From Allolobophora icterica (Eukaryota > Annelida > Clitellata > Crassiclitellata > Lumbricidae): DNA of 64,000 nucleotides. Shown in pieces: positions 28,601 through 39,085 of the stretch; position 1 is the first letter of the stretch; the number at the start of each line of letters is the position of its first letter. Where the stretch lies: assembly GCA_963556255.1 (NCBI GenBank), contig OY744616.1, positions 13,421,772 through 13,485,771 of the forward strand. The letters run 5' to 3'. The notes beneath the pieces are model-generated. The model saw only the letters and a program-made list of their open reading frames with translations, searched no databases and had not been told where the DNA came from. The position numbers and the translations under genes are program-made.

Positions 28601-29573
28601 GAGAAGGAACTGCAAACCTAAAGTGTATTAAGTATCATAACAGGCAGGCTGAAGTGGATTTATGTTGCAAGCAGAATTCTGGTTCCAAGCCAGCTGTAAG
28701 GATTGGGCAACCGTGATTGGATGAATGGCTACTCTTGCTTATCTAACCTTTCTGGTTTTTCACTTCTCTGTTTATGCTGAGACTTTCTCTATCTTTCTTA
28801 ATCTTTATCATTTTTACAATGCCCCCTTTTGAAGGAAATGGCTCAAACAGTGCTTATGAGAATGTGCTCCTTGAGACCTAGGGATCTGAGGTGTTCAGGG
28901 AAGATGTTAAAGTAAATAAACAGCAAAGTTATTCATTTGGTTTCAATTGTGAAATCTGATCATGCTCCAGCAACTGAAGGCTATGCACAGGCTTGTTCTG
29001 ATTATCTTGACTCCAAATGTCAACTTCTGCTCTTTATTTCTAAATTTTATAATTACTCTTCACTTCTAACGGACAGTGTGTAAATTTGCTCTTACAGTTG
29101 TGATGATGGTAATACTTTAAAGGTGTTTACCATGGTGACGGAGATTTGGACCTGGCTTATGGATCTGGGACAGAATGGGCAGTATGAGAAATTGGTTTTC
29201 AATCTACGAAACCTGTAGATTATTGGATTAATAGTCCTAACTATACGTGATTGGTTACCGCTTCCTAATTAATGTCTGTCTAATTTTTTTGATTTTTTAA
29301 TCGCAGGAATGCCACACGTCATTTGGTGCTGGAAACTTCTTTGAGCATGAAGGCTTTCCATATTGCGAGACTCACTTCCATTCTGTCCGGGGTTCGCTGT
29401 GCGCCAGCTGTCACAAGCCAATCACAGGTCGTTGTATAACAGCCATGTACAAGAAGTTCCATCCGGAACACTTCGTCTGTACATTCTGCCAGCGACAGCT
29501 GAACAAAGGAACCTTCAAAGAAGAAAACGAGAAGCCGTACTGTCACCCGTGTTTTGTACGACTCTTCAGTTGA
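14155..29573 (+). CDS. PXN: Paxillin family focal-adhesion adaptor (five LD motifs, four LIM domains)
   Basis: Paxillin is a cytoplasmic scaffold at focal adhesions; LD motifs bind FAK, vinculin and GIT/PIX-type partners, and LIM domains target it to adhesions. Exons: 14155-14167, 20081-20262, 22291-22552, 23583-23685, 24502-24589, 25522-25773, 26718-26891, 27677-27795, 28410-28524, 29307-29573. All phases agree, giving 524 aa (human isoforms about 557-591). LD1 is at the start (MDDLDALLADL, split 4 codons in), LD2 near 127-143 ([12 protein letters not shown]), LD3 near 171-179 (SVDSLLNDL), LD4 near 201-211 ([11 protein letters not shown]), LD5 near 266-277 ([12 protein letters not shown]). 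LIM1 begins at Cys290, LIM2 at Cys349, LIM3 at Cys409, LIM4 at Cys468; zinc-ligand Cys/His/Asp residues look intact. The protein ends CFVRLFS, like vertebrate paxillin. YALP near residue 226 is a YxxP motif of the type bound by Crk SH2 domains. Start: ATG followed by the canonical MDDLD. Intron 1 is 5.9 kb and repeat-rich. The exon 3 donor is GTCAGG, next to a MITE. Hic-5 or leupaxin are vertebrate paralogues; an invertebrate single-copy gene is normally called paxillin. Confidence 0.95.
14800..14885. repeat. Fragment of a dispersed SINE-like repeat
   Basis: The words tatttaacaatgctgtgtt and ataacaaagatgat match a repeat seen more fully at 34755-34830, 34885-34960 and 300-420. It lies in paxillin intron 1 and is degenerate. 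Confidence 0.45.
15004..15660 (+). mobile_element. CR1/L2-like LINE, 3' end of the reverse transcriptase ORF (decayed)
   Basis: The frame at 15004-15399 reads [18 protein letters not shown]..., then [34 protein letters not shown] and [18 protein letters not shown]. This is the conserved C-terminal region of CR1/L2-type non-LTR retrotransposons. After a frame break it continues to about 15640 with the WNxLP-type end and FLFGG. It is 5'-truncated, lacks the catalytic FADD region, and lies in paxillin intron 1 in the sense orientation. Confidence 0.8.
16490..16650 (-). mobile_element. LINE C-terminal fragment (minus strand)
   Basis: On the minus strand the frame includes [11 protein letters not shown], the usual end motif of CR1/L2-type reverse transcriptase ORFs. 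Only about 50 codons remain. It lies in paxillin intron 1, next to an AT microsatellite. Confidence 0.5.
16655..16692. repeat. (TA)n microsatellite
   Basis: An uninterrupted run of about 18 TA dinucleotides in paxillin intron 1. The Tyr-Ile frames across it are artefacts. Confidence 0.95.
16916..17155 (+). mobile_element. tRNA-derived SINE
   Basis: The 5' part looks like a tRNA gene: an A-box-like tggctcagtggtaag followed by a B-box ggttgcatgttcgaatccc. A core with ccttgggcaagtccttcactc follows, then a tail gaggcgctatagaaat and an A/T-rich end (aataaataaat). These are RNA polymerase III promoter features of a tRNA-derived SINE, not a functional tRNA, because the acceptor arms do not close. 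It lies in paxillin intron 1. Confidence 0.8.
17580..17816. repeat. AT/GT-rich microsatellite patches
   Basis: Three short runs of TA and TGTA repeats (about 17583-17645, 17699-17712 and 17789-17815) separated by AT-rich sequence in paxillin intron 1. Confidence 0.8.
18236..18682. mobile_element. hAT-type MITE with TSD gttctaag
   Basis: Exact 8-bp target duplication gttctaag at 18228-18235 and 18683-18690. Terminal inverted repeats are tagtgctgtaccgaa and, at the other end, the reverse complement of tagggctgtactgaa. The interior has several ttcggccgaatag palindromes near both ends, typical of subterminal transposase-binding repeats. It is 447 bp with no coding capacity and lies in paxillin intron 1. 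Confidence 0.88.
19714..20003. mobile_element. hAT-type MITE (cagtggcgtcactaggg family), copy 1
   Basis: The ends are cagcggtgtcactaggg and the reverse complement of cagtggcgtcactaggg; a cleaner relative lies at 51738-51975. The target duplication here is not clear (agctatta against agcatatc). It ends 77 bases before paxillin exon 2. Confidence 0.75.
20324..20450. repeat. (CTGA)n tetranucleotide microsatellite, about 32 units
   Basis: A perfect run of ctga units starting about 60 bases after paxillin exon 2. The Gln-Ser-Val-Ser frame on the minus strand comes from the repeat. Confidence 0.95.
22053..22125. repeat. Short palindromic repeat (gagctgcattggtttccca family), copy 1
   Basis: A copy of a roughly 70-bp repeat with the centre gagctgcattggtttccca and the end ccttaaagtgttaa. 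Better copies are at 31735-31805 and 56806-56876. It lies in paxillin intron 2. Confidence 0.6.
22555..22713. mobile_element. hAT-type MITE (caggggcgtaac family), right-truncated, at a splice donor
   Basis: The element starts with caggggcgtaacttt directly after the GT of the paxillin exon 3 donor. It shares ctctgggaaggcacaataat and the following cattggcattgtt words with the 35590-35792 copy in reverse orientation. The right terminus is not visible; similarity stops near 22713. Confidence 0.75.
23860..24180 (-). repeat. Degenerate SINE/LINE tail in minus orientation
   Basis: The region opens with tttatatagcgcc, the reverse complement of the ggcgctatataaa tail seen on SINE and LINE fragments here, followed by 'cattcagaggta'. 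The rest is too decayed to assign. It lies in paxillin intron 4. Confidence 0.4.
26520..26660 (-). mobile_element. LINE C-terminal fragment (minus strand)
   Basis: On the minus strand the frame reads [17 protein letters not shown], similar to the conserved end of CR1/L2 reverse transcriptase ORFs. It is short, decayed, and lies in paxillin intron 6. Confidence 0.45.
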
Positions 29574-31730
29574 AATTCAGACGGACAGTTGTCCTTATTT
29601 TGGTCAGATGCTTCTAAGTTCAAAAAGTCATCCTCCCTTCTCTGTTCAGTTTGGATCAGCAGTCATCAGTTTTTGTCGGATGTGTGGTTTGTGCTTCGGG
29701 ACTTTTCAGATGCCCTTGCAATATTAATTCCTGTTGCGTTGTATTACTCAGAAGTCATTAATATGTTTTTTATTAATTGCCTTTTTTTCGATTTGCTCCT
29801 CCCACTCCCTATCAGATCAGTGTTACATGTTTTTCTCATTTCAAACAGTGTAAGGCAATTTGTTAAAATTTACCTATCGCTTTTATATTAAACCTTTGCA
29901 GTGTATAGGGCTGTCTAGAGAGTCGTGACAAGTCATTAAGTGAATCTAGAACAGATGAAACTTAGAAAAGTTAAGTAAATCTAGAGATAAATTAATGAGA
30001 ATTGCGAATGAATCTAAAACTAAATTAATTTGAAAATTAATTAACAAGAGTTGCTTTGTCATAATCACTGATTAATTAATTGATCAGTCCGCACTTAGTG
30101 TAAACAGTCTTGTCATTTGTGACCTGTGCAATTAATTTAACCCTTTAACGATGCATTTTAGTACACACTCATCGTTAAAGTGGTAACCAATGTTCGCTTT
30201 CCACACCTTACATTTTGTTGTTGATTTCCCCGCTTGCGTTGTGTTGCTTGTCTTTTGTGTGTGCATGTGTATGACAATAGGTTTGTGTTGCTTGCTTTGG
30301 CTGGTCATGACAATCCTCATGACCAAATATAATGCTTACTTTGAGATGACTATTTAGATCAAATTGGTTACAAAATGGATCGTGGGGTACTTGATTTTTT
30401 AGAGCCTTTGCTACTCCTCTTAAGTGGAACTCAAAATCTTGATGCAGATGATTATGAGCTGTTTATGAATATGATAATACCATAATTTATGATTGGTTTT
30501 ATGTGTTTTTGATGTAATTTTACAGAATCATCATCATGGCTGTCTTTATTATGCTTTTATTCTAAGTTGTAGGCTGCCTCGGGCTTAATAGTGTCCACTA
30601 TTATTATTACTGCTAGTAGAAGTTGTGTATTGTAATTATTTTTCCTGTCAATTGTATTACTACTGTTTGTGTTGGAACAATGTTGCCCTGTTGCTTTTGT
30701 AGCATAGCATTTTAAGGTATATCGATATTTTTGTAATTGAAATGTCACTGCTATTATTAGTATTATTATTAGTATTATTACCCAAAGAATAGAATCCAGA
30801 GGTGACGAAGAACTGTAGGGTGTTAGGAAGAGTGCAGCCTTGGAATTGATTAAGATTTGTCTCTAAGCAACCATTGTCTGTGCAATAGAAGTCATTTGAT
30901 TAGCTCCTCGTTTGCTTCTGAATGGATTGTTATTGTTAACAATAATAATTATTATTATAAGACTCACTTTTTCACTATGTCCTTCACACGACTCCATCTT
31001 GTCCCTAGAAAACATTACTGACTTTGTGCACATAATAAGTAAATAAACTAAATAATAAATTACTACTGAGACTATATGGACCTGTTCCATTTGTTACATT
31101 ATTATTCTTTAAGTAAATTACTTTATTAGTGCTATTATTGTTGCTATTACTGGTATTATAAACATTGTTATAATTATTATCGATGCTGCTGGCTCATGTA
31201 AACATAACGCTATGACAAGCTGTTGTTTTCAACAGAAAAGCTAGTTTTACTTATTTTACTTATTTTATTTTAATTTTTCACATTTAACGTTATTAAACAC
31301 ATGTCTACAAAAACAGTGTGGAAATTCTATTACAATTTTTAGAACTTCAGTATCGGTGTTTTGGTAGCACGTTAAGCAGAACTTCTAAACACGTAAAAGT
31401 AGTGTTACTGGATGATTGTAGCGATTAATTGTCAGGTAACAGTGCAGTCACTTTGTCAGGCAGGACTGTTGTGTCATTACCATATGAGGTCTTGCTGTCT
31501 GGCTGTAGGCATCAATGGCCTTTCAGAGGGCATGCTACAGTGAAGACATCAGTTCCTGCCTTTACATGTTTAGTCCTTAGCCTGTTAGTACCTGAATGGA
31601 TAATTCTTTTGAAAATGGTGTATCTGGTAGGCAGTGTACAACATGGGTGGCACACTGGTTGAGCTCTCTCCTTGTAGCATGGGGTGTCAAGGTTCGGGCC
31701 TTTTGAAGACGGTCCTGGTTTAAGGATCTG
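29574..31730 (+). other. Probable paxillin 3' UTR and flanking AT-rich DNA
   Basis: No supported coding exon follows the paxillin stop. The sequence is T- and A-rich, with several AATAAA-like hexamers (for example near 31033, 32492 and 33809), so I cannot choose the transcript end. Long 3' UTRs are usual for paxillin genes in general. The short frames across it look random. Confidence 0.35.
30137..30186. repeat. Short palindromic repeat, diverged copy
   Basis: It begins ttaaccctttaacgatg and ends cgttaaagtggtaa, so the two ends are near-perfect inverted repeats. It resembles the ends of the 56806-56876 repeat without the middle part. Confidence 0.45.
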
Positions 31731-31734
31731 GTCC

Positions 31735-31805
31735 TTAACACTTTAACGTCGAGCTGCATTGGTTTCCCAGTCACCTTTAGTGCACTCTCGTCGTTAGAGT
31801 GTTAA
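31735..31805. repeat. Short palindromic repeat (gagctgcattggtttccca family), copy 2
   Basis: It begins ttaacactttaacgtcgagc and ends cgttagagtgttaa. The ends are inverted repeats and the outer bases are TTAA on both sides. No coding capacity. Confidence 0.7.
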
Positions 31806-32559
31806 TGGATAATTGCATGAAACCATTGATGAATACATTTTACAGTTGTTATATAGTGGTGATAGTACAAATATAAGAAATAATATAATTAATTTTAAAA
31901 TAATTAACTCTAATATAAGAAATAATTCTTTCATAATGCCTTTGGCAACATTAGTTATTGGACATTACTTTAAGTATGTGGGTACCTACTGATAGTATGA
32001 TTAATAAATTTGAAAATTGCTCCTCTTTACATACATGTATTCTCCATTCCAATTCCACAACACATTGTTCTTTTGAGATGTAGAGTGTGTGTATTGGCAT
32101 CTACTAAATATGTGTGTACTTTTAAAATCTGTGGGGAAGTGTTTTTTATCCATTAAATTATGTTTAATTTATGTTGAAGCTATGTTGAAATATATAAATT
32201 CTTTTAAAATCTATGCAGTTTTTTTGACATATGGAGAGTTTAATTGTATGAAATGACGACTATTTTAATGTTTATTGCTTACATTTGTTGGTGTTGTAAA
32301 AGCACTTTCTCCTGTACACTTTTTAAGTAAATTGAATTGTTCTTGCATTTCGTAATTTCTCCAACGAAGAACTTTGTAAATAGCACTCTAGAGTTTATTC
32401 TTGTTAGCTAGCATTTCACTACAGTAATGTAAAGTTGATCAGGATATGATTTTTGCAGACTTTATTGAGGTAAACAGGTGAAGAGATAGGTTGAATAAAT
32501 TAAAATATGCAGGCCTATATGATGTTTCTCCGCTCTGCGATATGCAGGGTGACTTGGTT

Positions 32560-32830
32560 GTTCAACCAGCAGAGATGTTTTGCTGTGGTCAACCCATCAT
32601 CCTGGAATAAGTTGCCTGCAGAGAAGGATTGCTGTGGTCGACCCATCATCCTGGAATAAGTGGCCTAGCAATCTATGACATAAACTACTCAGCCTCTCTT
32701 TGTCTCTATTTGCAAGCGCTTGAAGACCATTCTGTTCAACAATGGTTTCGTTGTGTTAGGTCAGGAGCGCCACTGACGAGCCTCTCGTGAAATGGTGACG
32801 CTATATAAATTTGCATTTAAAATTATTATG
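32560..32830 (+). mobile_element. LINE 3'-end fragment with gcgctatataaat-like tail
   Basis: A frame contains PSSWNKLP followed by Leu-rich sequence and HSVQQWF, as at the end of CR1/L2 ORFs; a 60-bp piece with atcctggaataag is repeated. After the stop the 3' end reads gtgacgctatataaatttgc, close to the tail on the SINE at 16916 and on fragments at 4350 and 33310. Confidence 0.55.
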
Positions 32831-33237
32831 CTTGTATGGGATATCACAGCTGGGGTTTATATCCAAGTGTTTGAATCATGTGAACCAAGTTGTGCTTTTT
32901 CAAACCATACAAACTGCAGAGAATGGTTGTGAAGCGATTGTTAGATTTCTATTGTCGTTTTTGAGCTGTGCTCTGGAGGAACCTCTGCTACTGTCCTTAA
33001 CAGAATCGGAGCACTGTATCAGACCAAGCTGCTGTTCAGAAAAACTTACATTTGGCGTTAGGAAACGTATGTATGGGTGTATCGATAGGTAATTAATATT
33101 ACAGCTCTTTTTAAGTACCTTGCAAAAGTGCTGCCTGTGCTGACCTAAATGATGTTAACTGTCATTAAGAACAAGAAGTAGATCTGCAAACAAACCAATG
33201 CACAGATAACTAGTAGAGTCGCTATTGCCAGACTCAT

Positions 33238-33350
33238 ACACACACACACACACACACACTCACACACACACACACACACACACTCGGAGCAAGTGTGTAA
33301 ATATCATGAAGAGGCGCTATATAAATCTACGAATGAATGAATGAATCATG
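33238..33350. repeat. (CA)n microsatellite joined to a SINE/LINE tail
   Basis: About 20 CA units are followed by gaggcgctatataaatctac and a gaatgaatgaatg tail. Confidence 0.7.
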
Positions 33351-34749
33351 CAACACTTTCTAATGCATTTCTATACTCAGATTTTCTCGTGGGTCACTTT
33401 ATTGCGGAACCATATTTACAGTATCTTTATGCAGAACTCTTGTGCAGTTTTTCTCAAGCCATGCCTTGTAACAACATCATTCTAGTGATTTTGCAATGAC
33501 TTGTGGGTTTAAATTTATTATGGCAAAACCTATTTGCATCTTCAAGGTTTATTTATTGTTGCACAGTATGTTAATCTTAATTTGGGGGTTACTTCGATGA
33601 GTTGCACCCTTTTTAGTGTTATCGAGGTCTGCTCTGTTCTGCCATAAATTAGGTCAGAACACTGTGCAAGTCTGAATTTGTGTAGAATATCTAGAGCCTC
33701 TGCAGTACTAACCTAACTGTGTATTAATGTATCGGAAGATGTTCTTTGAAAGCCTTGAACTGATGTTTGAAAAGTATTTTCTACACGTTTTTTTCTTGTT
33801 ATTTTATAAATAAACTTAATATCTGTGTGAGCTTTTTATGTGTATGTTATTTAAATCTATTCTGCTTGTGTAACTCGATACAGAAGTAATAATGTTCTGC
33901 TGAGATTTCTGAAAATGCAAAAGATTGGCTTTTTAGATGTAAATTTCATCTACTGAAACCCAATAGAGTACATTTTCAGCTTATTGGGTTTTTTATCTAT
34001 AGTGAATGGTTATTTGCAGAGCATTCAGCTCAGAGTTTCTGAGGAGAAGCACAGTATAAAATAATTTCATAACAGAAATGACCTGTTATGTTGTTCTGTT
34101 GTAAGGATTCATTACAGTTACTGAAAAAGTGCTTTTTAATTTCAATATCTACCAAAGTTTTCAGCTTGGTGAATCTGTAGTATTTGGGGTGTTGATCCCT
34201 TTGGAGATCAAGGGAGAGACTTGAGGATGGATGTCTCCCATCTCTTCATAAATACTGCAGAAAAAAGACCAGGAAAGTTCCTTCATTAAGTAAATCAGCC
34301 TATTAAGTTTTCGAAGCATGAACACATTCTTATTTGTGGCTGGGTGACAATAGGTGTGGCTCCCCAGGTTTTTCTTTACTTGAGGCCTCATACTTCTATT
34401 TGAACTTCTGATTGGAGTGAAGCACACACAGACAACAGACCATTATACTGTTGTCTAACAACTGTTGCATTGTAGTATAACAACTCAGACTTACAAATGT
34501 TGCATTGTAGGCTTTGTGTTATAATGGGTGTTTGGACAAAAGCAGGAGTGCTGTTGGAGGAAGGCCCGTACAAAAACAATCTTGAACACGTCAATCATCT
34601 TTGACATGACAACGTCGTTAAATTATAAACGTTATCAATTATCAATTCATTCATTCTTGAATCACCATACAAAATTCTTCTCAGAGGCCCTACAAGTTTA
34701 AGACACAGTGGCGTAGCCCACCACGCAGCGGCATCCGCATCAGGTAATG

Positions 34750-34985
34750 TTGTTGGTTAGTTTCTGTTTAACGACACTGTGTCATAACAAAGATGATTAG
34801 CGTCGCCCTCCTCCTTTATCCAGGCTTGGTACAGGCACCACTGGGGTATGGACAGTAGCGAAGTTTGCAGCTGGTGTTGGTTAGTTGGTGGTTAACGACA
34901 CTGTGTCATAACAAAGATGATTAACGTCGCCCTCCTCCTTTGTCCAGGCTTGGAACTAGCACTACTAGAATACAGGCAATGTTGT
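34750..34985. repeat. Two tandem copies of a SINE-like dispersed repeat
   Basis: Two adjacent units each contain cgacactgtgtcataacaaa, then gatgatta, cgtcgccctcctccttt and ccaggcttgg. Older copies occur at about 300-420 and 14819-14880. The copies differ at few positions, which suggests a recent local duplication. Confidence 0.65.
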
Positions 34986-35121
34986 TATTGTGGTATTATG
35001 ATCCAGTTCTACACAACAGGCCACGTGCACAAAACACGTAACTAACAGTGCCCGCTCACGCAATTTGCGCCTGATCAGAGCCCTGCACAATATCATCTGG
35101 TTAAGATATACACGACCCTAA

Positions 35122-35124
<3 letters not shown>

Positions 35125-35165
<41 letters not shown>

Positions 35166-35255
35166 TCCGTTAGTGTTACATAAATAAATACATATATATT
35201 ATATATAATATATATATTATGTATACATATATATTATATATATGTATAATGTATG
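35125..35255. repeat. AT-rich microsatellite
   Basis: A (TA)n run of about 18 units followed by imperfect tatatata/atatat palindromes. Confidence 0.9.
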
Positions 35256-35589
35256 TAGTACCTGCGCATCGGCCAGGCTTATAATGATATCATCTACCCC
35301 TAACGGGCTACGTGGCCATCTGGCGTGAGCTGCGTACATGTATGTCCGGTCCATTAATTATTTGCTTTATTTAGCCTAAAGGTCGATTAAGTTGTAGCGA
35401 CGTTAACAATGCATTTGTGTTCAATCCAGTGTGTTCTATACCGGTACATTTAGACCTTTGTTAAGGCCTATACAAAAACGCAGCATACAAGACGTATGAA
35501 GACTAATATCACAGTATAAATATTATATATAGTTTTCTTAGCCTCAGCCTATTATTATTCAGCTATCGGTCTTGGCCAGTAGGCCTACT

Positions 35590-35792
35590 AATATAGGCGT
35601 AATCTGTGGGGAGTACGAGGGAGTGCTCCCACTTTTTGGACAGGGGGTACGTACCGTACCCCCACTTTCTAAACAATGCCAATGAGTAGCCTATTTTATT
35701 ATTGTGCCTTCCCAGAGATGGTCTTCATGCGAAACGCGAAAGTGGAGAATTGGTACCCGGCCCACACTTTCTAGATCAAAGTTACGCCCCTG
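35590..35792. mobile_element. hAT-type MITE (caggggcgtaac family), TSD ggcctact
   Basis: Flanked by ggcctact at 35582-35589 and 35793-35800. The right end is gttacgcccctg. The left end is diverged but keeps ggcgtaatct. It matches the fragment at 22555 in reverse orientation. No coding capacity. Confidence 0.8.
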
Positions 35793-36149
35793 GGCCTACT
35801 CTCCTGGGCCTGCAAACTATATACAGTAAACTATCTTTATGTATGTTGGTTGCAGAATTTTCGGGTGTAGCTCGTACACAAAGTCAGCCGTTGACGGCGT
35901 CTGGCAGAGTTTATGACTGCGATTTAACTGATAAGAACGCCATCGACAACAACCAATTACAATAGTCATAAAGGAGTCCACGTTGCCGGTGTCGATTTAT
36001 GCACGACGCATGTATTGGCCGAGACAGGTCGTGTGCGCACATTACAATAGCATTAGAACTAATTTGTGCTCTTTGTCATACATTTTAGAGGAGACATGCA
36101 GTTTGCCTGCTATTTTGCTTACCTCATTTGATGATTTGACAAGGCAAAC

Positions 36150-36635
<486 letters not shown>

Positions 36636-36639
36636 CTCC

Positions 36640-37080
36640 TTCCCTCTCTTTCTTCCCCTCTCTGGCTGTTTCTCTGCGAGACAAAATTTTGTATACAGAG
36701 CAGCTAGACTGGCAACAGCAACCAAACGGAGATAGACAAACATGCATGGGTACAGGCAGAGGGGCGCGGCGTTGCATGTATTCGGGCCATCTTAAGAAGA
36801 TTGATCTGTCTCGTATATGGCACACAAGAAAGATAATTGTTATTCAGAGCGGACGTCCCAGATCCATAAGCCAGGTCCTATATTCCGATTTGCATACGAA
36901 CGAAGGATTAGAGATCGATGGATTCCGATCCAACTACCTCTCATCCAACTCTGCCGGAACGGACAAAACGGCCTGGCTATAAACGTCGGACATGATTTGA
37001 CATAGCACCGGTGAAAAGGCTGGTCTCACTGACGTGGCTATTGTGTGGAGCCGAGAAAATTGCGGAGATCTACATTTCAT
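36640..37080. other. Unassigned higher-GC stretch between two microsatellites
   Basis: The stretch has more mixed sequence than its neighbours, but every frame is short and I see no splice-supported exon, RNA gene or terminal repeat. Confidence 0.3.
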
Positions 37081-37195
37081 TACATTTACATTGCTACTTC
37101 TCCGTTCTTCCTTCCCTCTCTCCCTCATCTTCCTATCGTCCTGCCTTCCATCATCTTGCCCACCACCTACTCTGTTTATTTTCTGCCTGCCTACC

Positions 37196-37427
37196 ATACT
37201 TTCTCCTCCTCCCCTCTTTCTCCCCTCCTCCCCTCTTCCTACCCCTCCTCGTCCTCCTCTTTCTCTTCCTCCTCTTCCACCTCGTCTTCCTCCTTGTCCT
37301 CGTCCTCTTCCTCCTTGTCCTCGTCCTCCTCGTCCTCCACCTCGTCCTCATTCTCGTCCTCCTCTTCCTCGTCCTCCTCTTTCTCCTCCTCGTCTTCCTC
37401 TTCCTCCATCTCCTCCCTCAATCTCCT

Positions 37428-37460
<33 letters not shown>

Positions 37461-37533
37461 GCTCCTCCTTCTCCTCCTCCTCCTCCTCCTCCTCCTCCTC
37501 CTCCTCCTCCTCCTCCTCCTCCTCCTCCTCCTG
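37196..37533. repeat. (CTC)n-rich trinucleotide microsatellite
   Basis: Imperfect ctc/cct triplets become pure toward 37460-37530. The Ser-, Pro-, Leu-, Glu- and Arg-rich frames on both strands follow from the triplet period. Confidence 0.95.
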
Positions 37534-38399
37534 TGTTCGCATGCACAAGTCGACCTCTCCGCTAGGAATTTAAGCTGCTCCTTTCCTGGCCCATCAATTA
37601 TGTATAGATGCGCATCCGGTCTATCTGTAACAGCAAGAAAAGCCATTGGCAGTTTAAATTCATTTGCCTTTACAACAGGACTTGACAAGCAACAATACAT
37701 CAAAAAACATATCAATATAGGCCTACCACAATACATTTTTTTTACAAAAACAACAATAATAATAATACGCTTTAGGCCTATATAAAAAAAATTGTTACTC
37801 CGAAAAATTGTTACGCTCTAAGGAATCATTTTTCATAAATAAGTTTTTACCGTTTACTGCAGTTTAGGCCTATCAATTCCTAAGGGAATATATAATATTT
37901 TATTATTGGTCCATCAAATAATAATATTATTATTATTAATTATTATTATTATTTAATATTAATAATTAGTATTGAAGTCCCCGAGGGATCATATGTGCCT
38001 TAGGGCATAAAATTTTTAAAAATAATAATCTGAGCGGATCATTTGTCCTCGGGGCTAAAAATATTTAAAAATAAAAAATAAGTAGGCCTAATAATAATAA
38101 CAATACTAATAATCATAATGACCTGACTTTCTTGATAAGTTCCACGTAGGCCCGTTTAAATAGAAAAAACAGTGGGTAATAGATTAATAATACCCCGCAA
38201 AGCACGCGCTCTTTATTGCCCACAGAATGGACGTAAGAGAGACAAAGACACAGGCCTTTTATGGCTATTCATGCAGACAGATCCTATAGGTAAACGATGG
38301 AAATGACGTATTACGTAAATCTGTACTGTCAGTCTCTAACGACCACGCAAGCCTCTGACGCTCAACTGAGATCAACCTTTGCATACTGACCGATCATCC

Positions 38400-39085
38400 C
38401 CCACGATCCACCCACCCATCGATCCACACACACCAGCATACACCCGGATCCTCTAGCGCCTAATAAGCCGCCACGCAAAGGCTAGTGTGTGAGTCACAAA
38501 TAATGTCCCATTTCGGAGCCCCCTATGAACAACAGTACTACTAGCGGCCGACGCGTCACACAGGCTACGCAGATGAGACCAGGCCATGCGCGGCGGCCCA
38601 CACAGACCCACTGTTGTCCGTGCGCGTATCGCAAACGGTCGGTCCATCGAGGCCCGTCGTTTAAATACGAGGAAACTCGAAGAAGAGGTTGTTGGTGTAC
38701 CGGACGGACGAGTGTAAAGAATGCTCTCCCGCGAACTTCAGCCTTCACTTGCTGTAATACGCCCAATAAAGTAGTTGGGCGCAACAACCACGCGACGGTA
38801 CACAAAGGATTTCTTATACCACGAGTACCATAATAGGCTTGCCAGATGTTACACAGATAGCGCTGTATTCACATCAAAAGGATATGCAGATTTAGGCAGA
38901 TTTTGCATACTGCCATGCGACTTGAATAGGTGAAGAATTTACGACTCGAAGGCCCTACACAGTGCGACGACAAGTTTCGTGCAAGATTCGGTGGACGTTC
39001 CCTTGTTTCGAGTAACCTATTTCCGACTAGTACTTTTCCGTGATTTTGGATTTCCGCGTTTAAGAAGCTCGCTGACTTCACGAAA
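38400..39085 (+). promoter_or_regulatory. CpG-rich segment, candidate promoter/5' UTR of the following ORF
   Basis: The segment is richer in CG dinucleotides than the surrounding AT-rich DNA and lies directly upstream of an ATG. No TATA box is placed with confidence. The frames inside it show no recognisable protein. Confidence 0.35.

Noticed and set aside
37011..37785. Four overlapping ORFs of 165-246 aa on both strands
   Set aside because: They are frames through a CTC triplet tract; homopolymer composition and coincidence on both strands exclude real genes.
38525..38833. 102-aa ORF upstream of the 39086 ORF
   Set aside because: Overlapping frames of similar length exist on both strands, as expected from a GC-rich region; no recognisable product or splice context.
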